From contig JBAOKB010000020.1 of assembly GCA_037044905.1 (NCBI GenBank), forward strand, positions 930,001-994,000: a stretch of DNA of 64,000 nucleotides. Reading direction: 5' to 3'. The notes under the pieces were generated by a model, which worked only from the letters and a program-made list of their open reading frames with translations, ran no database searches and was not told where the DNA came from. Positions 62,041 through 64,000 of this stretch are shown here, piece after piece. This DNA comes from Hortaea werneckii. Its lineage: Eukaryota > Ascomycota > Dothideomycetes > Mycosphaerellales > Teratosphaeriaceae. Each line of letters starts with the position of its first letter. Position 1 is the stretch's first letter. The translations under genes and the position numbers were made by a program.

Positions 62041-64000
62041 TTATAGTATAGCTCTAGTTGTCCTTCTCTACTATAGCTACTTGTTACTAACTATACTATA
62101 GGCTATAAGTAGGCGCCTATCGACGTAGCTTTTATTCGTAATACTCTAGAAGATTAGGGCTTACGTTTATCTTATAACTAGCTATCTATAGTAGAGGAAC
62201 AAGACTATATACTATTTAATATAAAGTACTACGAGTACTTAACTAATCGTAAGGGCTTATATTATATATTTACTCCCTTGTCGAAGGTATAGCGCTATTA
62301 GGTCGCCTTATATATACTAGTTTTTTAGGATTTAGATAACTACGTAGCATTAGTTCTATAAGTAGCCTTTAACAAGAGTATAGACTTTACTTACAACGTT
62401 ATGCCCCTATATTTAGAGATTATAGCTTAGTATAGTCCTTTTATAGTATATACCGACAATCTTAGAGAGGTAGTTAAGCGATTCCTAGCTACTAAGCTAA
62501 ACTAATAGTATTAGAACCCTTCTATAGGTTATAAGCTACCTAGATAGATAGCCTCTATAGAGAATTAATAGCCTTAGGATATAGAGTTCTACCTAGGTAG
62601 CGACAAAGGTTTAGTAGGAGGTTCTATAGTAGTAGTTATAAGCTTCTAGTAGGCTATCGAGGATGTTAGAGAGGCTAGAAAGATAGATATCTAAATCGAT
62701 CTTAACCTAGTCGCGCCTCTACTCTATAACTTCCTACTATATTTTAGTAATTATCTATAGCCTATCTAGATTAAGTACAAAATAAATACTATAGACGGTA
62801 CGTTTAATTTCCGCTAGGGCTAAGAGTCTCCCTTTTATTAGAATAGACTCTAGTACTTTGTCGTTAGATATATAATAATAGAAGATACTAAGCACTTTTT
62901 GTATATACCCTACTATCGAGTTAATAAAGCCTAGGTATATAGCTCTATAGTTCCCTAAGAGGCTATTAAAGACTATTAGTACTTTAAAGGTAACAATATA
63001 GTACTCTATTTGCTTAAATATATAGTATCGAGGGCTAAAAAGGTATATAAAGTAGTCGAAGGCATTCTTACTAGTACGAGTCCTAGCAATATTATACTAG
63101 TAGCCCTTATTAATAGTAACGTTAATGCGAAAGGGTATAAGGATAGGGAGAAGGCGCTAAAAGCTAACTCTAAGGTATTAAAAGAGCGAATAGTAGAACC
63201 TAAGGGCCTATTATTCGCGTTTAAGAGGATCTATTAGTAGTACGATAAAGCGAATAACCTTACTCTTATACCTCTCGATACTAGCTATCTATAGGGTACC
63301 TATACTACTATAAAGGTACTATATAGGTTTAATAGTAAGAGGGCCTATTCTTTTAATTAGGAACTTAGGGACTACCCTACTATCGTTATTAGGCTAATAG
63401 ACCTATCTAGGGGCGACTACTAGTAGGGTAAGTATAGTAAGTAGTTCTACCCTATATCTATAAAGCTATAATACTAGATAAAGCCGATTAAAGGCTACTA
63501 CTTTCTCCTCTTAGGATTACTACTTATATATAAGGATACGTAGGTCTTTAATTTATACCTACTAATGCTATCTAAGCTAACTATATACTTTTAGGGTAAG
63601 TTCTAAGAGAAATTATAGGGCATAGGGAACAATCGATACGCTTAGTATTTTTGTAAGAGAGATATATATCTAGCTTCTTAGCTTAGTAAGCCTAAAAAGA
63701 TATTTAAGGAGTACTAAAAGATCTATACTATAATAGATCGAGGTAGTCTATTTATTATAGATAAAACGGTTAAACTACTAGCCTATATTATTAAGCTTAG
63801 TAATAGAACTATTTATTAGTATCTACAAGAGATGCTAGTCGACCTAGCGCCTAATATAACTATTAATTCTAGCTTTCTATAAGTGTCTAACCTACGCTTT
63901 AAGAAAGAGAACTATATTACTACGCTTATATATATTAATTAAGCTATACTTAATTATAGACATAAGTTAATCCTAAAGCTATAGATAAAATCCTTACTAA
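62041..64000 (+). pseudogene. RIP-inactivated long reading frame, family unrecognised
   Basis: In plus-strand frame 1 this stretch reads as a plausible protein (mixed charged and hydrophobic residues) interrupted by TAG and TAA codons, which RIP makes from CAG and CAA, or from TGG. A 76-codon remnant (63010-63237, containing KDREKALKANSKVLKERI) is still open. No reverse transcriptase, integrase or transposase motif is visible, and I could not name the family. Absence of TGA is automatic in TG-depleted DNA and proves nothing. The frame continues to the window edge, so the original ORF was probably longer than 600 codons. Confidence 0.45.

Larger units (their letters stand above)
59760..64000. 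mobile_element. RIP-degraded repeat/transposable element, class unresolved, truncated by window end
   Basis: From about 59760 the sequence changes sharply: CpA and TpG almost vanish and TpA rises, while CpG and CpT remain. In 62401-62820 I count about 5 CA or TG against 10 CG. This is the footprint of repeat-induced point mutation (C to T at CpA), which hits duplicated DNA, so the block was once a repeat. Stops are TAG/TAA on all frames. No terminal repeat, polymerase or transposase signature could be recognised through the damage. The right end lies outside the window. It starts about 200 bp from a tRNA gene, a common landing place for retrotransposons, but that is only circumstantial. Confidence 0.75.

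Noticed and set aside
63010..63237. 76-codon ORF as an intact gene
   Set aside because: It lies in a stop-ridden RIP block and in the same frame as the degraded flanks, so it is a fragment and not a complete gene.

Overview
The window is nuclear DNA of a filamentous ascomycete (Pezizomycotina, possibly Dothideomycetes; the class is inference). The signs are many short GT-AG introns (mostly 50-65 nt) with CTRAC-like branch sites, fungal-only families (PTH11-like rhodopsin-domain protein, MBA1, LRP1, GPI2, fungal-type ATP sulfurylase), and a terminal AT-rich block that has lost almost all CpA/TpG, the signature of repeat-induced point mutation (RIP). All exon coordinates were read by eye from splice signals and frame phase; there is no transcript evidence.

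Layout. 0-7.2 kb: a CAP59-type mannosyltransferase (-), an MBA1-like mitochondrial ribosome receptor (+), eIF1 (-) and the ER protein Asterix (-). 8-12.3 kb: Mediator subunit MED12 (+). 12.6-16.9 kb: a secreted GMC oxidoreductase (-) divergent from a PTH11-like membrane protein (+). 18-27 kb: a CPSF6-like RRM protein with a Gly/Met-rich tail, an unusual long septin-type GTPase, a ketopantoate-reductase-like protein (-) and COQ4. 27.9-35.7 kb is the most accessory-looking stretch: a small secreted protein, an unrecognised 74-residue protein, a GFA-type zinc protein, a secreted lipocalin and a secreted GH31 alpha-glucosidase. 36-44 kb: GPI2, PDCD5, then two sulfate-assimilation genes in tandem, PAPS reductase (MET16) and ATP sulfurylase (MET3). 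44-58 kb: a SET-domain methyltransferase head-to-head with LRP1, a RAC GTPase, the CHCH protein MIX17, an Arb2-domain protein, mitochondrial ribosomal protein uS14m, an acidic nuclear-type protein and an MFS transporter.

59.46-64 kb: an intron-containing tRNA-Pro(AGG) with its Pol III terminator, then about 4.2 kb of RIP-mutated repeat that runs off the window edge.

Most genes are ordinary housekeeping genes. Several have very short exons (13, 17, 19 and 24 nt) that a simple ORF scan misses. I found no CRISPR, no clear biosynthetic cluster and no intact mobile element. The parts most worth a second look are the 74-residue small protein, the RIP-degraded element beside the tRNA, the long septin and the MET16-MET3 pairing.
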